Shown: positions 18,901 through 26,884, counted from the stretch's first letter. The stretch: DNA of 46,172 nt from an uncultured Lachnospiraceae bacterium (GCA_900314295.1 OMUU01000132.1:1-46172), one strand, 5' to 3'. A program made the numbers and translations. The notes: a model not told the origin generated them from the letters alone.

Positions 18901-21427
18901 CCGCTACTCCATTATCACCTATTTCAGCATTTTTTATTTCACCATTTGATATAGTTCCGCTGTTATCATTTACATTTACAAATCCATTCTTTCTAATAAA
19001 AGCATTTTCAATTTTAACATTAGAAATTAAACCACTGTTGCTTGTGGCCACACCATTTCCTTGTATTGAAACATCATTCAACGAACAATTTAATATAGTT
19101 TTTGTATTCTGATTTGAAGCCAATGCAGAGTTCTCAAATTTAGAGTGTGATACTATCAGATTACTCATTTCTCCGTTGTTATTAACAACTACTGATGAGG
19201 CTTTCATATTTGAAATTTCAAAGTTTTTAAACTTGCTGTTTTCATTGTTATGTATAGTCTCAAATATTGGTTGTGATAAGTATTCTAGCCTTCTAAAACC
19301 TTTTGATAACTTCTCACCTTGATATGTGCCTCCTAATCTCTTAATTTGTGGAGACTTATATATCTTTTTTTCTCCTAACTCAGTGAACTTAATCTCTGAG
19401 CTATACGAGATATCCATTGTCTGTGTTACCGTTTTGTACCCACCGTATTCATCACTTAAATATGATCCTCCATTTAAGAAACTCCCAAATAGTATATTCA
19501 ACTGATGTGCACTTCGTATCTGATAATCTGTACTCCATTCTCCATAGGGATAAAGATAATCTGCTAGATAGGGGTTCATCGTAAAAGAAATAATCTTTTT
19601 CCAAATCCTAGGATTATAACTTTCATCCTCTGTTCCTGAACTCATTGCAAAAGTTATAGTAAATAATGGATCATTCCATGTTTCTCTAGTTAATGCCCTA
19701 TTATTTTCAGTGTTAAAATAATATGCATGATAACCTTCTAGGTTTAATTGCTCTGTGATGGCGTCATATTGTATTAAAATCCTATCATTTATTAAACCTT
19801 TTATTGTATTTCTGTCTGAACCACCATCTTCCTCCCATCCAATTCTGAACAGCTCATCCTGACATTCATCTGATACAAGCAGAATATAACCATCCTCAGT
19901 TACATACTCTCCTCCCTCCGGTGCTGCCAGAAGTCCATGATCGTTTAATTCGCCTGGAGATAGCGTATCGCTTAAGGGTGTTCTTGTACTGATTTCTTTA
20001 TAGGAGTCATTAGAAACATTGCCTCCGGGAACTGCATTTCCTACAAATCCATGATAATAAGCACTCTTGGTGGCGTTTGCCTTATCACCATGCTGCACGA
20101 TCTCGTAGTACAGAATTCCGAAGCTTCCATCAATTTCCTGAGTATTCTTCGGAACTACCCAGTCACCGTAATACACAGACTGCCCGGAGGTCATCTGGTA
20201 CGGATAATCCCCCTTGAGGCTTGCATCATATTTATTTGGTTTTACTTTTGCTGTCTGTTCTGCAAAAGGAGTACCGGCTTCTCCGACTTTTGCACCTTTC
20301 ACATTTGCACCGGTGAGTTTTGCCTTATTCACACCGGAAAGATAGTAATTGTTCTCTGTTTTTGGAAACGAACTGCTGCTGTTTTCACCGACAAATACCG
20401 TCCCGTTTGTAAGGCCCGTTGCATAACAGGATGTTACGGACAAATTCGAATTTGCGCTGTTTGCAATAAAGTTTCCAGCCTGTGCATTTGTTCCCGCACC
20501 ATTCCCGTCAGTTGCATTTGCAGTACTCCCGGAATACGCAGAAGCTGTGGTAAAGCAGTTTTCTATCTTAAGAGAATTGCTGCCTGCAATCTGTCCGATG
20601 AATCCTCCGACATAGCCATTCCCACGGATGTTATACCGTCCCTGCGTAGCATCGTCATTAATGCTTTCTTTATATTTCCCCTCTGCTGTTCTTCCGCCGA
20701 CGTAGCATTTGGATATGGTACTATTTGATCCTGTGCTGTTCAGGCAACCGATGAGCCCGCCGAAGCCGTCACTGACAGCGTTTGCCTGTGCATCGGAATC
20801 TGCGACATATACCGATGCCGCGCTATTCTCTACATCCAGATTTCCGCTTGTACTGATGTACGCAGCGAGTCTCGCCGCAGCATCTTTTGCTGAAACAAGG
20901 TCCAGATTCCCCACGCCGAATACATTGCAGTCGTTGATCTTTACCGCTCCAGTATAGGACGAATTGATTCCGGAAGCATTCCCCGTGCTACTTCCCGGTT
21001 TGCTTCCCGCACAATAGCCAAGAACACCGCCTGCAAAGGAACCACCGATAATTTTCAGAGATTCGCCGTCATTACCTGTGCTGCCGCTATTTGCTGAAGT
21101 ACTGCTTTCTTTTCTAGTGATCGAAACGGCACAGTTCTCAATAGACAGACCTGTCCCGGTGCCTGCTGTCCCTGTTTTACTTTCGATTTGACTTCCGATC
21201 TGACTTCCGAGGATTCCACCTGCAGCTGAACCGATAGTCGAACTTGTAGAATTTGAGCTGCTATCCGAATTTGCAGCAATTGTCAATGTTTTCCCGGACA
21301 AAACCTTGGAGTACCGAATGCTCGTACCGGTACTGGCTGCATGACCCACGATGCCGCCTGCCGCCTGATCTGCCTTGAGATTAAGCGCAGTATCTGCTGT
21401 GACCATTACATTGTGGATCGCAGTCAC
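15905..21427 (-). CDS. Giant pilin-like surface protein, part downstream of the amber codon
   Basis: 1840 residues from GTG 21427, in the same frame as the 628-residue prepilin upstream and separated from it only by one TAG and 24 codons. It has no signal peptide or RBS of its own, so it is best read as the continuation of that gene. Order (composite numbering): GLUG-like GGIVG/GGLIG/GGFIG modules (to about 1000); an AT-rich module with Asn-rich tandem repeats (about 1430-1620); an InlB/Listeria-Bacteroides-type repeat (FDGNGGTP...GWQDQSG...AQWKI, about 1893-1965); a glycine-rich domain resembling the ALK/LTK-type Gly-rich fold (about 1985-2300); an Ig-like domain (about 2309-2408); and a Ser-rich acidic tail with no LPXTG motif. 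Probably adhesive and extracellular. Confidence 0.8.
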   Translation of the reverse strand: MTAIHNVMVTADTALNLKADQAAGGIVGHAASTGTSIRYSKVLSGKTLTIAANSDSSSNSTSSTIGSAAGGILGSQIGSQIESKTGTAGTGTGLSIENCAVSITRKESSTSANSGSTGNDGESLKIIGGSFAGGVLGYCAGSKPGSSTGNASGINSSYTGAVKINDCNVFGVGNLDLVSAKDAAARLAAYISTSGNLDVENSAASVYVADSDAQANAVSDGFGGLIGCLNSTGSNSTISKCYVGGRTAEGKYKESINDDATQGRYNIRGNGYVGGFIGQIAGSNSLKIENCFTTASAYSGSTANATDGNGAGTNAQAGNFIANSANSNLSVTSCYATGLTNGTVFVGENSSSSFPKTENNYYLSGVNKAKLTGANVKGAKVGEAGTPFAEQTAKVKPNKYDASLKGDYPYQMTSGQSVYYGDWVVPKNTQEIDGSFGILYYEIVQHGDKANATKSAYYHGFVGNAVPGGNVSNDSYKEISTRTPLSDTLSPGELNDHGLLAAPEGGEYVTEDGYILLVSDECQDELFRIGWEEDGGSDRNTIKGLINDRILIQYDAITEQLNLEGYHAYYFNTENNRALTRETWNDPLFTITFAMSSGTEDESYNPRIWKKIISFTMNPYLADYLYPYGEWSTDYQIRSAHQLNILFGSFLNGGSYLSDEYGGYKTVTQTMDISYSSEIKFTELGEKKIYKSPQIKRLGGTYQGEKLSKGFRRLEYLSQPIFETIHNNENSKFKNFEISNMKASSVVVNNNGEMSNLIVSHSKFENSALASNQNTKTILNCSLNDVSIQGNGVATSNSGLISNVKIENAFIRKNGFVNVNDNSGTISNGEIKNAEIGDNGVAETNRGTIGGKNGDDSKGLHLESVTIGKNGFVNVNENTGTISNSGVTNAQIEENGAVGTNSGTIGNENNNTIRGIDLKFVTIGSNGFVDNNSGSIFNSDIVNAQIGENGFANTNSKIIKNCQLYSDNLLYPTEYQKQYQEDQQYFKPISPKVDDSDSDSKGYSLLVCGLNYTKDTTSDDEPNTENGDIAGFVKDNQKDITSCSYSGKVFGGNVAAGFFLNNSGNIESSYANALVTASGTVAGFGYSCSGGKVKLCHSVGMLLQAEEGAGFLYQYKNSSWTEGIRNDYSAIWKSTVLNYYFFMKSYQAPEYSNQIDNCAYLSSIDCDKNSLREIESQSPNASDKIKNYTYEKLKEISGYGSPAESNTTKPYYQYTSKDEKVYPFPMPDGMIAYGDWSWNKAIYSIQFDGNGGTPRIDGKVISSIDDIDYVIDVTLPDCEASAGSNWTFVGWQDQSGKMYKAGDKVSGLATSGTVMLTAQWKINNEKDFNYFSNGVQTYTAQADGWYKLEVWGADGGNATYDATKYAQGGEGGYTVNYVYLTEGQKIDVYVGGRGQDATYSQLKFGNNESKTEKSQLIKGGWNGGGDAFSCSKKSGRSFAAFLLFASGGGASHMSLHANTLKDIPETLTMESKDGSALLVAGGGGGAGLYVNALRSKIFDADMSRNAGGNGGGNSGVEGNGVSYTAQYNWDTYGTGGSETEGGTVKNGKNVPDVSLKSGNFGQGGSPIAGTGSAGYDLGAGGGGGWYGGGSSYVDSLQLVAPSAGGGSGYFKTSESTSSITDGTTVQGKTLVGGNSDIPTFESSDNGNGHGRITYLPSYSLSVTVNNNVVTPDENNAVTVLTNSQIQISLKNAQNQSVNDADWTVKDGYGNNISLAGEGNVRTFSSSSAGTYVITAIGPEKVVSASVTIIVKDAEGDDSDVITGNAAAKAGSGNKSGQTANSNAAESTAGSTDSTSGGETSEDSQNVSDSSSDSAGSVDESSSKKVDEDRSDESIVSSSSP
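18560..19040 (-). repeat. Asn-rich tandem protein repeats inside the giant gene
   Basis: Recurring pattern of NGFVNVNxNSGTISN..I.NAxIGxNG units (roughly 40-60 residues each, at least three), in AT-rich DNA with Asn codons mostly AAT. Codon use differs from flanking parts of the same gene. Confidence 0.7.
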
Positions 21428-21499
21428 CCGGCTCGTTTTTCCAACGACAAACTCGGCATAGGAAGCCTTCTCAGCTGTCGGATTCTTCAGCGTAAGACG

Positions 21500-21502
21500 C
21501 TA
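21500..21502 (-). other. In-frame amber codon splitting the giant gene
   Basis: TAG between ...GSKMEI and RLTLKNPTAEKASYAEF, codon 629 of a 2493-codon frame running from 23386 to 15905. The flanking protein sequence is continuous GLUG-type repeat, so the codon interrupts a domain. A single base change (for example from CAG or AAG) would explain it. Confidence 0.85.
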
Positions 21503-23386
21503 AATTTCCATTTTGCTTCCGTCTGCTGTACCGGTGCCAGCATTGATATAGCCAAAGAGTCCCGCGTAGGTGCTGCCTTTCGATCCATTATTCCCGGCAG
21601 CGGCAGCTGTTCCCGAACCGGAAGTGTTCTGATCCGAAGCGGCACCAAGCTTAAGGTTGGAGATTGCAAACCCGTTTCCGTTCAAAGACGTCAGGGCAGA
21701 ATTCGAGATACTGTAGAAGTTCCCGGCAGCAGTAAGCACGGAAGTTGCTGCTGATGTTGATCCTGATGTAGAAACCGAACTCGTATTCCATTCACTCTTG
21801 TAAGAGGAAACCGAATAGGAAGCTGTTCCCGTACCACCGCCGTTTGAAGTACCGGTCGAGGTTCTTGGGATCGCTTCGTTGCTTAGAAAGCGGATTGTCA
21901 TGCGAGACCAGTCAAGATCCTTCAGCATTTTTGCGCTTGTGATTATTGCGGAAGAATTTGAGTCGGAACCTGAAACCTGCGCTCCGGAATTCCCGCTCGC
22001 GTTCACGCCGGAAACGACCGTACTGAGGTTCTGCAGATGCCGCCCATAGGCGATCCCGGCAGTATTGGTGTCCTTCCCACTATTGGAACCATTCGCTAAC
22101 AGACTGTTGCAGGACAACGTCACCGATTTTCCTGCTCTTCCAGCAGACAAAATTTTCTTATTTCCTGTTCCGGATTCATCCGTTCCATCGTCATAGACCA
22201 GCCGTACGGTAATTGTGAGATTTTCTCCGGGAATAAGAGGTTTTTCCGTCGATACAGAATTGCAGAACTGGCTGGCAAAATGGCCTTTTACTCCATCGGT
22301 CACGCTGTCCAACGTATAAAAATACAAGCGATATTTATTTTTGACGGTATTCTGACGAATACCCCCCTTCAGATCACTCTTGTTAGTAGCAAGCATGTCG
22401 TCTGAATTTCCAAGTGTAATTTCCCTGGAGTTTCCGCTGGTCTGTCCGGTCACAGTCGCCTTGACCGTATATTTTCTCTGCGTGGCTTCGGAATCGGATT
22501 TTTCCTGCTCGGGCACAGCGACCTGAAGCATCAGCCGGTCATCGTTTTCGATGATCGCGCTGATGCTGTCCTCTGTCGCTTCGCCTTTCTTCACGGAAGA
22601 CGTACCACCACCGTAGTATCCCACCATCGGATCACTCTTCATGCGATAGGATTTGCTGGTACGATTTTCATTTTTATACGCTTCTGTATTTGCAATGGAT
22701 GTGATAATAGATTGCGGACTGGTTCCGGTTGTATTTGTATACGTTGCCTTCTTCAGATCTGCAGGCTTGCAGTACCAGACGCCGTAGACAGTCGCCGTCT
22801 CCGAGTCATATTCGATGATAATATTTCCGTTTCCACGAAGAGTCTCGTCAATGGCATCGTCCGGAAGAATCATGGACAAGATACCCGAATCGTTCGTGTC
22901 GTCAGCGCTGACCGTCACATAACGAAAATCGTGCGCTTCATCCTTATCAAGCTTTCCATCCGCCCAAGCAGCGTTCCAAGAACCTAAGCTTCCATCATAA
23001 TCCGACGGCCCTGACGAATCCTGAGCGCCGGCTCCCATTGCATTACCAAGCTTCTTTGCAACACTCCCCGGCTGATTTTCCGCCTCCGCGACATAGGTGT
23101 CCCAGTTTCCGCTTGCTCTGGATACGGTCATGTGATTCTGCGCCGCAACAAAAATCTCCCGCGCGGTGTCGTCGAGCTCGGTCTGTTTGAGGGACTTCTG
23201 ATAGCGGATGACCGCCACAAAGCCAAAAGCTGCCAGAATGCCGATGATTGCAACCGTAATCAGCATCTCTGCCAGCGTAAATCCTCTCCGGGCTCTCTCC
23301 CGTGCCGTTTTCTTTTTGTCCGGGCACACAAGATCCGCCCTTTTATCTCTATGATCCTGATGATCTGGAAAACCATTGATTCTCAT
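21500..23386 (-). CDS. Type IV prepilin-like N-terminal part of the giant surface protein
   Basis: 628 residues ending at the amber codon. A long basic leader (1-35) is followed by the prepilin peptidase site G35/F36 and the hydrophobic helix FTLAEMLITVAIIGILAAF with Glu at mature position 5 (E40), as in type IV pilins. The rest is a long Ser/Thr/Gly-rich extracellular region starting with a pilin-like alpha1 (QTELDDTAREIFVAAQNHM) and ending inside a GLUG-type module. GAGG lies about 10 bp before ATG 23386. The gene follows two smaller pilin-like genes with gaps of about 43 bp, so it is the last gene of the operon. As a whole (about 2493 residues) it would be a pilin-anchored or pilus-tip adhesin; truncated at the amber codon it would still be an exported pilin-like protein. 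Confidence 0.85.
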   Translation of the reverse strand: MRINGFPDHQDHRDKRADLVCPDKKKTARERARRGFTLAEMLITVAIIGILAAFGFVAVIRYQKSLKQTELDDTAREIFVAAQNHMTVSRASGNWDTYVAEAENQPGSVAKKLGNAMGAGAQDSSGPSDYDGSLGSWNAAWADGKLDKDEAHDFRYVTVSADDTNDSGILSMILPDDAIDETLRGNGNIIIEYDSETATVYGVWYCKPADLKKATYTNTTGTSPQSIITSIANTEAYKNENRTSKSYRMKSDPMVGYYGGGTSSVKKGEATEDSISAIIENDDRLMLQVAVPEQEKSDSEATQRKYTVKATVTGQTSGNSREITLGNSDDMLATNKSDLKGGIRQNTVKNKYRLYFYTLDSVTDGVKGHFASQFCNSVSTEKPLIPGENLTITVRLVYDDGTDESGTGNKKILSAGRAGKSVTLSCNSLLANGSNSGKDTNTAGIAYGRHLQNLSTVVSGVNASGNSGAQVSGSDSNSSAIITSAKMLKDLDWSRMTIRFLSNEAIPRTSTGTSNGGGTGTASYSVSSYKSEWNTSSVSTSGSTSAATSVLTAAGNFYSISNSALTSLNGNGFAISNLKLGAASDQNTSGSGTAAAAGNNGSKGSTYAGLFGYINAGTGTADGSKMEI

Positions 23387-23430
23387 GCTCTGTCATCCTC
23401 GATGAAAAAAACTGCTCCAGCCGGTCTGCT

Positions 23431-24057
23431 TTATTTGCCCGCATCCGCTCCGCTTCCCGTGCCTGTCGGGTATCCTGCGATCACTGCGGTTTTTACCGTC
23501 TTCGACTCCACCACGGAATCTCCGTGCAGGACAGAAATGGTATAGGTGAAATAGGGATTGCTCCCGGAAGTCTCCGCTGCAGACGGAGTAATGGAAATCT
23601 CCTTGATCTGAAGCTTCAGATTCTGTGTTCGCGTCTGTTTCGTGACAATCGGAATCGCGCCATCCGCCGAAGTTGATTTGCTCGTAGAAGAGCCGGATGA
23701 ACGCATCTGCGCATCCGTCATATAAATCGTATCGCCATCATTGTGAATATGTACGTCATATCCGCGGTTCCCGGAAAAGAAGGAAGCCTCATTTCCATCC
23801 CCTCCGATTGTGAGTGTGGTCAGATCCGCCGAGGCAAAATCATCGTCCACGGCGGCAATTGCTGTGCCGAGAAGAGTCTGCGCCTCTGCCTTCAGCGTCA
23901 TGCTCCGATAGGTGCGCACCGCCGCTGTGACCCCCGCTGCAATCGCCAGTGTCGCGAGGGACATCAGCAGCACGGTCACAAGCATCTCTGTGAGCGAGAA
24001 GCCCTTCTGTGATCTTATTCGATTGCCATTCGTAGAATAACCTCGTCTGCGTCTCAT
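23431..24057 (-). CDS. PilW-like minor pilin
   Basis: 208 residues. A basic leader (1-19) ends at the prepilin motif G/FSLTEMLVTVLL, Glu at mature +5, then the N-terminal helix. The remainder is a small beta-rich Ser/Thr domain with the phrase YDVHIHNDGDTIYM and a conserved-looking C-terminus. It sits between a PilV-like and a giant prepilin-like gene, all on the minus strand with 42-44 bp gaps. Minor pilins of this type usually prime pilus assembly or sit at the tip. No pilus motor, platform or prepilin peptidase gene is in the window. Confidence 0.82.
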   Translation of the reverse strand: MRRRRGYSTNGNRIRSQKGFSLTEMLVTVLLMSLATLAIAAGVTAAVRTYRSMTLKAEAQTLLGTAIAAVDDDFASADLTTLTIGGDGNEASFFSGNRGYDVHIHNDGDTIYMTDAQMRSSGSSTSKSTSADGAIPIVTKQTRTQNLKLQIKEISITPSAAETSGSNPYFTYTISVLHGDSVVESKTVKTAVIAGYPTGTGSGADAGK

Positions 24058-24099
24058 ATCCGTTTCTGCTCTCTCCCGGCGCTTTCTGTATCAGCGGGC

Positions 24100-24516
24100 T
24101 TAACTGTCTGCTGGAAAAAACACCGTATTTCCATTTTTTTCCGTTTTGACGGTTACATGTTCTTTGATCCCGGACAGACTATTGTCAGATGAATTCCCAC
24201 CTTCAACTGGTGAAAAGGTAATATCCTCCCCTGACCCGCTGCCCTGACTGCTGCCTTCTACCGCCAGATCATTGTGCTCACTGATGTAGTCGGAGTAGGC
24301 GGATCCCGACCTTGTGACCACCCGACGGGAAGCCTGCACCATCGTCACCAGGAGAATAGACGCCAGCGACACGATCAGAACCGCGACCAATGTCTCCGTC
24401 AGACTCTCACCTGCGTTTGAGCCGAGCTTCGCCCGAACCCGATTTTGCATCCCCCTATGCCCTTGTTGTATCTTCCTATCTTGTATGCCTCGGTGTATTT
24501 TCTGCATTCTTTTCAC
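24100..24516 (-). CDS. PilV-like minor pilin with atypical cleavage site
   Basis: 138 residues. A long basic leader (QKIHRGIQDRKIQQGHRGMQNR is internally repeated) leads to AGESLTETLVAVLIVSLASILLVTMVQ. The site would be G/E-S-L-T-E, with Glu rather than Phe at mature +1 but the +5 Glu kept. This is common in Clostridial pilV-like genes. A short polar ectodomain follows. The GTG at 24516 has its RBS too close; ATG 24507 with AAAAGGA about 11 bp upstream is the likelier start. Function beyond pilus or pseudopilus assembly is unknown. Confidence 0.78.
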   Translation of the reverse strand: MKRMQKIHRGIQDRKIQQGHRGMQNRVRAKLGSNAGESLTETLVAVLIVSLASILLVTMVQASRRVVTRSGSAYSDYISEHNDLAVEGSSQGSGSGEDITFSPVEGGNSSDNSLSGIKEHVTVKTEKNGNTVFFPADS

Positions 24517-24568
24517 TGTCCTTTTCTAACTGCCGGTTTATAAAAATACCCATCATCTACTAATTTAT

Positions 24569-24638
24569 CCGGTTTCCGAAAAATACTCTCTTTCTGATAA
24601 TACCGCCCGGTTTTCGAAAAATACTCTCTTTCTGACTA
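24569..24638. repeat. 38-bp-period tandem repeat between pilin genes
   Basis: Two copies (24569-24600 and 24607-24638), one mismatch, in the 157-bp gap between the first and second genes of the operon. A degenerate third copy follows at about 24642. Confidence 0.8.
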
Positions 24639-24673
24639 ACACAGTCAATTTTCAAAAAAGAACGCTTGTTTTC

Positions 24674-25792
24674 TTATAATCCAGTCGGATTCTGCGCAGA
24701 AATCGCAGAACCGGTGTAAACCTTTGCGTTGCCCCAGCCGAATCCGCTCAGGGTGACACTTCTCGTAATGGTTACCCTGTAGGTGATCGAATCATCCGTA
24801 GGATCCGTACTCTGGGCCTCTTCTGTACTCTGAGCCTTTTTTCTACTCGAAGCTTCTTCTGTATTCGTATCCTGCGTGTACTGAAGTTCTCCGCCGTTCG
24901 CGGGGATCTTCACCAGACATCTTGCCGATGCATTCTTAAACGTGGATGTCTGTTTTCCGCTCTTATCTGCCTTATAAGAATAAATCTGCGCTTCGATGTT
25001 CAGATTCTTGTCCATGTAAAAATCCACACAGACTTTTATAGCTTCATTATCTTTTCCTGTATTAACGTTCAAAATATATGACTCTTTTTTAAACGAAGTA
25101 TTTGAACTGCTTTTCCAAGAGCTGTCGAGCGAGTCTGTGTGACCGTACATCCACGTATGATTGCCCGGGACATGATCCCCAACCCATTGGTAAGCATTCT
25201 CCTGGGAAAATCCGGGATCTTTCGTAGCCTGCCCCAGCTTGCCATCATCTTCAAGAACATAATCATTCCAGAAACCATCGATGATCTCTCCCGCGCGGAC
25301 GATCTCATATCCGGTGAGGTTCAGGTTCTTAGTACTCAAATTATTTTTCAGATTTGCAAACGGTGAACCCGGAAGCCTGCCGTTCAGATAATCCGAAGTT
25401 ACTGCCTGTGAGCGATTCGAATCCTCTGTCGTTTCTCCCGCTCCACCTGTAGGTGCCGAGTCAACATAGGTTCCGTCTCCATTTACTCTGCGATAGAAAG
25501 AAAACTGAGTACTCGTCGTCAGGGTATTCTCATTTGCATTGCAGACAACCTCGTTATCCTCATTTTTGTCGTCATCCTTGTTGGAAGTAAGCCCCAGAAC
25601 CTGTGGGAGAATTTTGTCGTCCGCCAGATTCTTCCCCGCCATGCGCCGCACTACAAGCCTTGCCGTCGAGTACACGGCCTCTTTATCCCTTTCCGTTGAG
25701 GACAGATTCTTCATACGTCCCATCGAGGAGGCTGCGGCGGCCAGAATCACAGATCCGACAATTGCGCATACCAGAAAAAACAGCAGCGCCAC
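24674..25792 (-). CDS. PilX-like / pilus-associated protein, start behind an A8 frameshift tract
   Basis: 372 residues from GTG 25792; a single membrane helix (ALLFFLVCAIVGSVILAAA) then a polar ectodomain rich in Ser/Thr/Asn with Ser/Glu repeats near the C-terminus. The GTG lies inside the hydrophobic helix and has no RBS. In the same frame the upstream codons read RNGLIRRKIRSEEGASLSVALLFF, the usual N-terminus of this Clostridial family, but a TGA closes that frame 66 nt upstream. An ATG at 25859 is followed by an A8 tract; removing one A joins it to this frame and gives a complete 394-residue protein. The first gene of the pilin-like operon. Natural extent is therefore likely 24674-25859. 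Confidence 0.78.
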   Translation of the reverse strand: MALLFFLVCAIVGSVILAAAASSMGRMKNLSSTERDKEAVYSTARLVVRRMAGKNLADDKILPQVLGLTSNKDDDKNEDNEVVCNANENTLTTSTQFSFYRRVNGDGTYVDSAPTGGAGETTEDSNRSQAVTSDYLNGRLPGSPFANLKNNLSTKNLNLTGYEIVRAGEIIDGFWNDYVLEDDGKLGQATKDPGFSQENAYQWVGDHVPGNHTWMYGHTDSLDSSWKSSSNTSFKKESYILNVNTGKDNEAIKVCVDFYMDKNLNIEAQIYSYKADKSGKQTSTFKNASARCLVKIPANGGELQYTQDTNTEEASSRKKAQSTEEAQSTDPTDDSITYRVTITRSVTLSGFGWGNAKVYTGSAISAQNPTGL

Positions 25793-25845
25793 GGAAAGAC
25801 TTGCGCCTTCCTCCGACCTTATTTTTCTCCGAATCAGACCATTTC

Positions 25846-25853
25846 TTTTTTTT
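25846..25853. repeat. Homopolymer T8/A8 tract at the start of the pilin operon
   Basis: On the minus strand: ATGAAG then eight A then GAAATGG. With seven A the frame continues into the PilX-like protein; with eight it enters another frame. Candidate slippage or phase-variation site, or a sequencing error. Confidence 0.75.
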
Positions 25854-25885
25854 CTTCATAATTAAAACCCTGTCGTTGCCATAGG

Positions 25886-25917
25886 CGGAAACCCAACACC
25901 TTTAGGTCGTGGGAGGA
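25886..25917. mobile_element. Possible IS200/IS605-type end hairpin remnant
   Basis: GGCGGAAACCCAACACC, TTTA, GGTCGTGGGAGG: an imperfect stem capped by TTTA with a GGAA 5' flank, resembling the right-end/omega-RNA hairpins of tnpB elements. No tnpA or tnpB is nearby, so at most a solitary end. It could instead be a leader structure of the pilin operon. Confidence 0.3.
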
Positions 25918-26276
25918 GCCTTATTGTGGCATAGTAATTATGAGCCATTTTTAAGAGAAAACTGTTAGTTCCGGCTCAGAACGAGGCACCTGCATGGCTT
26001 AGCACAATGCACACGTGTGACGCATAATCATAAAAAATATAACGAGAATATTACATTTTTATAATAGCAACAAAGATACCTCACGTCAAATTTTCGTTGA
26101 TTTTCGCAACACCCAAAACACCTTGATTAACGAATCTATGCTCATCGAAGGGTAATCCCCAGCTTCCAATTCGCATTACAAATCAATGCCAGTCTCTTTT
26201 TTCAGTATTCTGCACAATTTTATCAGACATTAATCATTGATTATTCACGAATTTGTAATTCTCGTCCATTCTATTG

Positions 26277-26305
26277 TTGACTAAGTTTGTCCAGTATATT
26301 ACAGT
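26277..26305 (+). promoter_or_regulatory. Predicted promoter with overlapping operator-like dyad, rrf2
   Basis: TTGACT (26277-26282), 17-bp spacer, TACAGT (26300-26305). A near-palindrome GACTAAGTTTGTC (26279-26291) overlaps the -35 box, fitting autoregulation by the Rrf2 protein. The leader would be about 137 nt. Confidence 0.4.
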
Positions 26306-26448
26306 TATCTTGTAAATTCCATAAAATCTTTTGAGTAATACAAGAAATTATCTGACGAAAGGCATCAAGAAGATATGAAAAAGACGATATGGAGAAGAAG
26401 GTATGAATAAGAAACGACAGATTCTCACAGAGAAAAGGAAGAAAGCCG

Positions 26449-26868
26449 ATGCTGATCACCCGGGAAACTGACTACGCTTTACGAATTCTCCGCGCTCTGG
26501 CGGACGGGAAACGGCACAATGTCAAGGAGCTATGCGAGAGCGAAGCCGTTCCGCAGCAGTTTGCGTATAAGATTCTGCGAAGGCTTACAGATGCGGGTCT
26601 TGTGAAGAGCGTGCGGGGCGTCAACGGAGGTACGGAGCTTGCCGGCGATCTCGGAAGCATCACCCTTCTAGATGTCATCCGAATCACGGAATCCGACTCC
26701 TATATCTCCGACTGTATGAGCCCGGATTATACCTGCACATGGTCTGAAAAGAATTGCAGGAAATGCACCATTCATTCCAGGCTGTGCGAAATCCAGCAGA
26801 AGCTGGATCAGGAGCTTGAGAAGCAATCGATCCTGGACCTACTGGAAAACGAGGATGCCTCGTCATAA
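26449..26868 (+). CDS. Rrf2-family transcriptional regulator, putative Fe-S sensor
   Basis: 139 residues. Winged helix-turn-helix (about 1-75: MLITRETDYALRILRAL, then PQQFAYKILRRLTDAGLV, KSVRGVNGG) followed by a dimerisation helix and a Cys-rich loop with Cys at CMSPDYTC, NCRKC and RLCE. Three such Cys bind a [2Fe-2S] or [4Fe-4S] cluster in IscR, NsrR and RsrR. AAAAGGAAG precedes the start. It lies 260 bp upstream of the acyl-CoA dehydrogenase-rubredoxin gene and near the flavodiiron gene, suggesting oxygen/NO/redox control of those genes (inference). Confidence 0.88.
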   Translation: MLITRETDYALRILRALADGKRHNVKELCESEAVPQQFAYKILRRLTDAGLVKSVRGVNGGTELAGDLGSITLLDVIRITESDSYISDCMSPDYTCTWSEKNCRKCTIHSRLCEIQQKLDQELEKQSILDLLENEDASS

Positions 26869-26884
26869 CCGAATCCATCCGGTT

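Larger units (their letters stand above)
25866..26448. other. Divergent intergenic region between pilin operon and rrf2
   Basis: 583 bp with no credible gene. It holds the hairpin at 25886-25917, the rrf2 promoter (26277-26305) and AT-rich sequence. The hairpin lies about 30-70 nt upstream of the PilX-like start and would be in its 5' leader. Confidence 0.5.

Noticed and set aside
21500-21502. Pyrrolysine or another programmed amber amino acid
   Set aside because: No methylamine genes, pyl genes or evident downstream recoding structure in the window; point mutation is simpler.
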